From Methanobacteriota archaeon (GTDB lineage: Archaea; Methanobacteriota; Methanobacteria; Methanobacteriales; Methanobacteriaceae): 21,813 nt of DNA. Under the pieces are notes generated by a model that saw only the letters and a program-made list of their open reading frames with translations, did not search any database and was not told the DNA's origin. A program made the position numbers and the translations under genes. The stretch lies in contig JAEZKE010000159.1 of NCBI GenBank assembly GCA_023436175.1, positions 1-21,813 on the forward strand, read 5' to 3'. Every line of letters begins with the position of its first letter. The first letter of the stretch is position 1. Below are positions 21,391 to 21,813 of the stretch, one piece after another.

Positions 21391-21813
21391 TTAACGTCTT
21401 ATTACATGTAAACCTGGGTTGCGTTTGGTGGCACGATATAAACTTGCATATCTGTTTCCTTTATAGTTGTAGTCAACCCATCTTCTGTTCCTGTAAATTT
21501 GTACAGAGCGGTGTCTTGGTGAATAATTAGTTCTGTACTGGACAATTCTAACCGCTTTTCCTGATCCTTTGAGCTTTTTGTATAGGATTGCACTGTTAGT
21601 CCAGCAGTTTCCTACACCTTTTCTATGTCTTAATTTTTTCTGATGGATTTTGCACTCACATTTGCCTTTGATACAGGTTTTAGATCATAATTTGGATTTA
21701 AATTTTTAATTGTATCTTTAATATTCTGATTTCCTTGATCTGCAAGCGATAACCCGCTAAAAAGCATACTCGCTGCTAATATTAATGTAAATACATTTTT
21801 TGGCGTAATCACA
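21391..21813 (-). pseudogene. Frameshifted secreted transglutaminase-like gene (partial at 5' edge)
   Basis: Two adjoining minus-strand frames make up one gene. The first (21630-21812) gives a signal peptide (TPKNVFTLILAASMLFSGLS) and a short spacer ending SAKSIRKN-stop. The second, shifted by one base, gives KLRHRKGVGNCWTNSAILYK, the His segment SPRHRSVQIY and RRWVDYNYKGNRY, ending LHVIRR-stop. It is clearly homologous to the C-terminal half of the protein at 14099-14953, with Cys, His and Asp all present. One extra A in the run at 21634-21639 would restore a single frame. It lacks the peptidoglycan-binding domain. The visible start is a GTG at 21812 at the window edge; the true start may lie outside. 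It could be a recent pseudogene, a slippage-prone phase-variable gene or a sequencing error. Confidence 0.75.

Noticed and set aside
21402..21593. 63-codon minus-strand frame
   Set aside because: Out of frame with the catalytic half of the transglutaminase-like gene, which is clearly homologous to the protein at 14099-14953.

Overview
The window looks like the chromosome of a hydrogenotrophic methanogenic archaeon of the Methanobacteriales, most likely a low-G+C Methanobacterium. The basis is an archaeal histone start at the left edge, a cofH gene for coenzyme F420, archaeal Elp3 and DUF2098, A/T-rich TATA-type promoters, and secreted proteins ending in a transglutaminase-like module related to pseudomurein endoisopeptidases. 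The exact genus is inference.

Layout. 1-59: histone start (minus). 60-770: intergenic. 771-2081: a DUF815-type AAA+ ATPase whose G+C-rich codon use and bacterial look suggest transfer from Firmicutes. 2082-2560: intergenic with a gene relic. 2561-2941: small membrane protein. 3129-4244: CofH. 4254-7291 (minus): co-oriented set elp3, winged-helix protein, deoC, cyclophilin-like protein. 7319-7670: a tandem array of hairpins. 7953-8297: unknown small protein. 8328-9410 (minus): site-2 protease with CBS domains. 9604-10365: PRC-barrel protein and DUF2098 protein with a second hairpin array between them. 10524-11045 (minus): coiled-coil protein with no AUG, GUG or UUG start. 11061-12186: largely gene-free. 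12187-14001: two-domain glycosyltransferase. 14099-14953 (minus): secreted transglutaminase-like protein. 15640-16437: EFR1-type flavodoxin/ferredoxin. 16521-17774 (minus): membrane-anchored trypsin-like protease. 18476-19599: helical-repeat protein and DUF488 protein. 19693-21813 (minus): PepSY-like secreted protein, second protease paralog, and a frameshifted transglutaminase-like gene running off the edge.

Working together. The right third is a cell-surface neighbourhood: two paralogous trypsin-like proteases, two transglutaminase-like secreted proteins, a PepSY-like exported protein and a glycosyltransferase. The left half is housekeeping: F420 synthesis, tRNA wobble modification, deoxyribose-phosphate metabolism.

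The most unusual signal is a family of about 24-bp palindromic units. The arm sequences change from unit to unit, but left and right arms stay complementary around a 3-5 nt loop, and most units end in GC. They occur as a long tandem array upstream of elp3, a shorter array between the PRC-barrel and DUF2098 genes, an in-frame pair inside the first protease gene, and a single copy in a gene relic. Conservation is of structure and period rather than of sequence, and 24 bp preserves reading frame.
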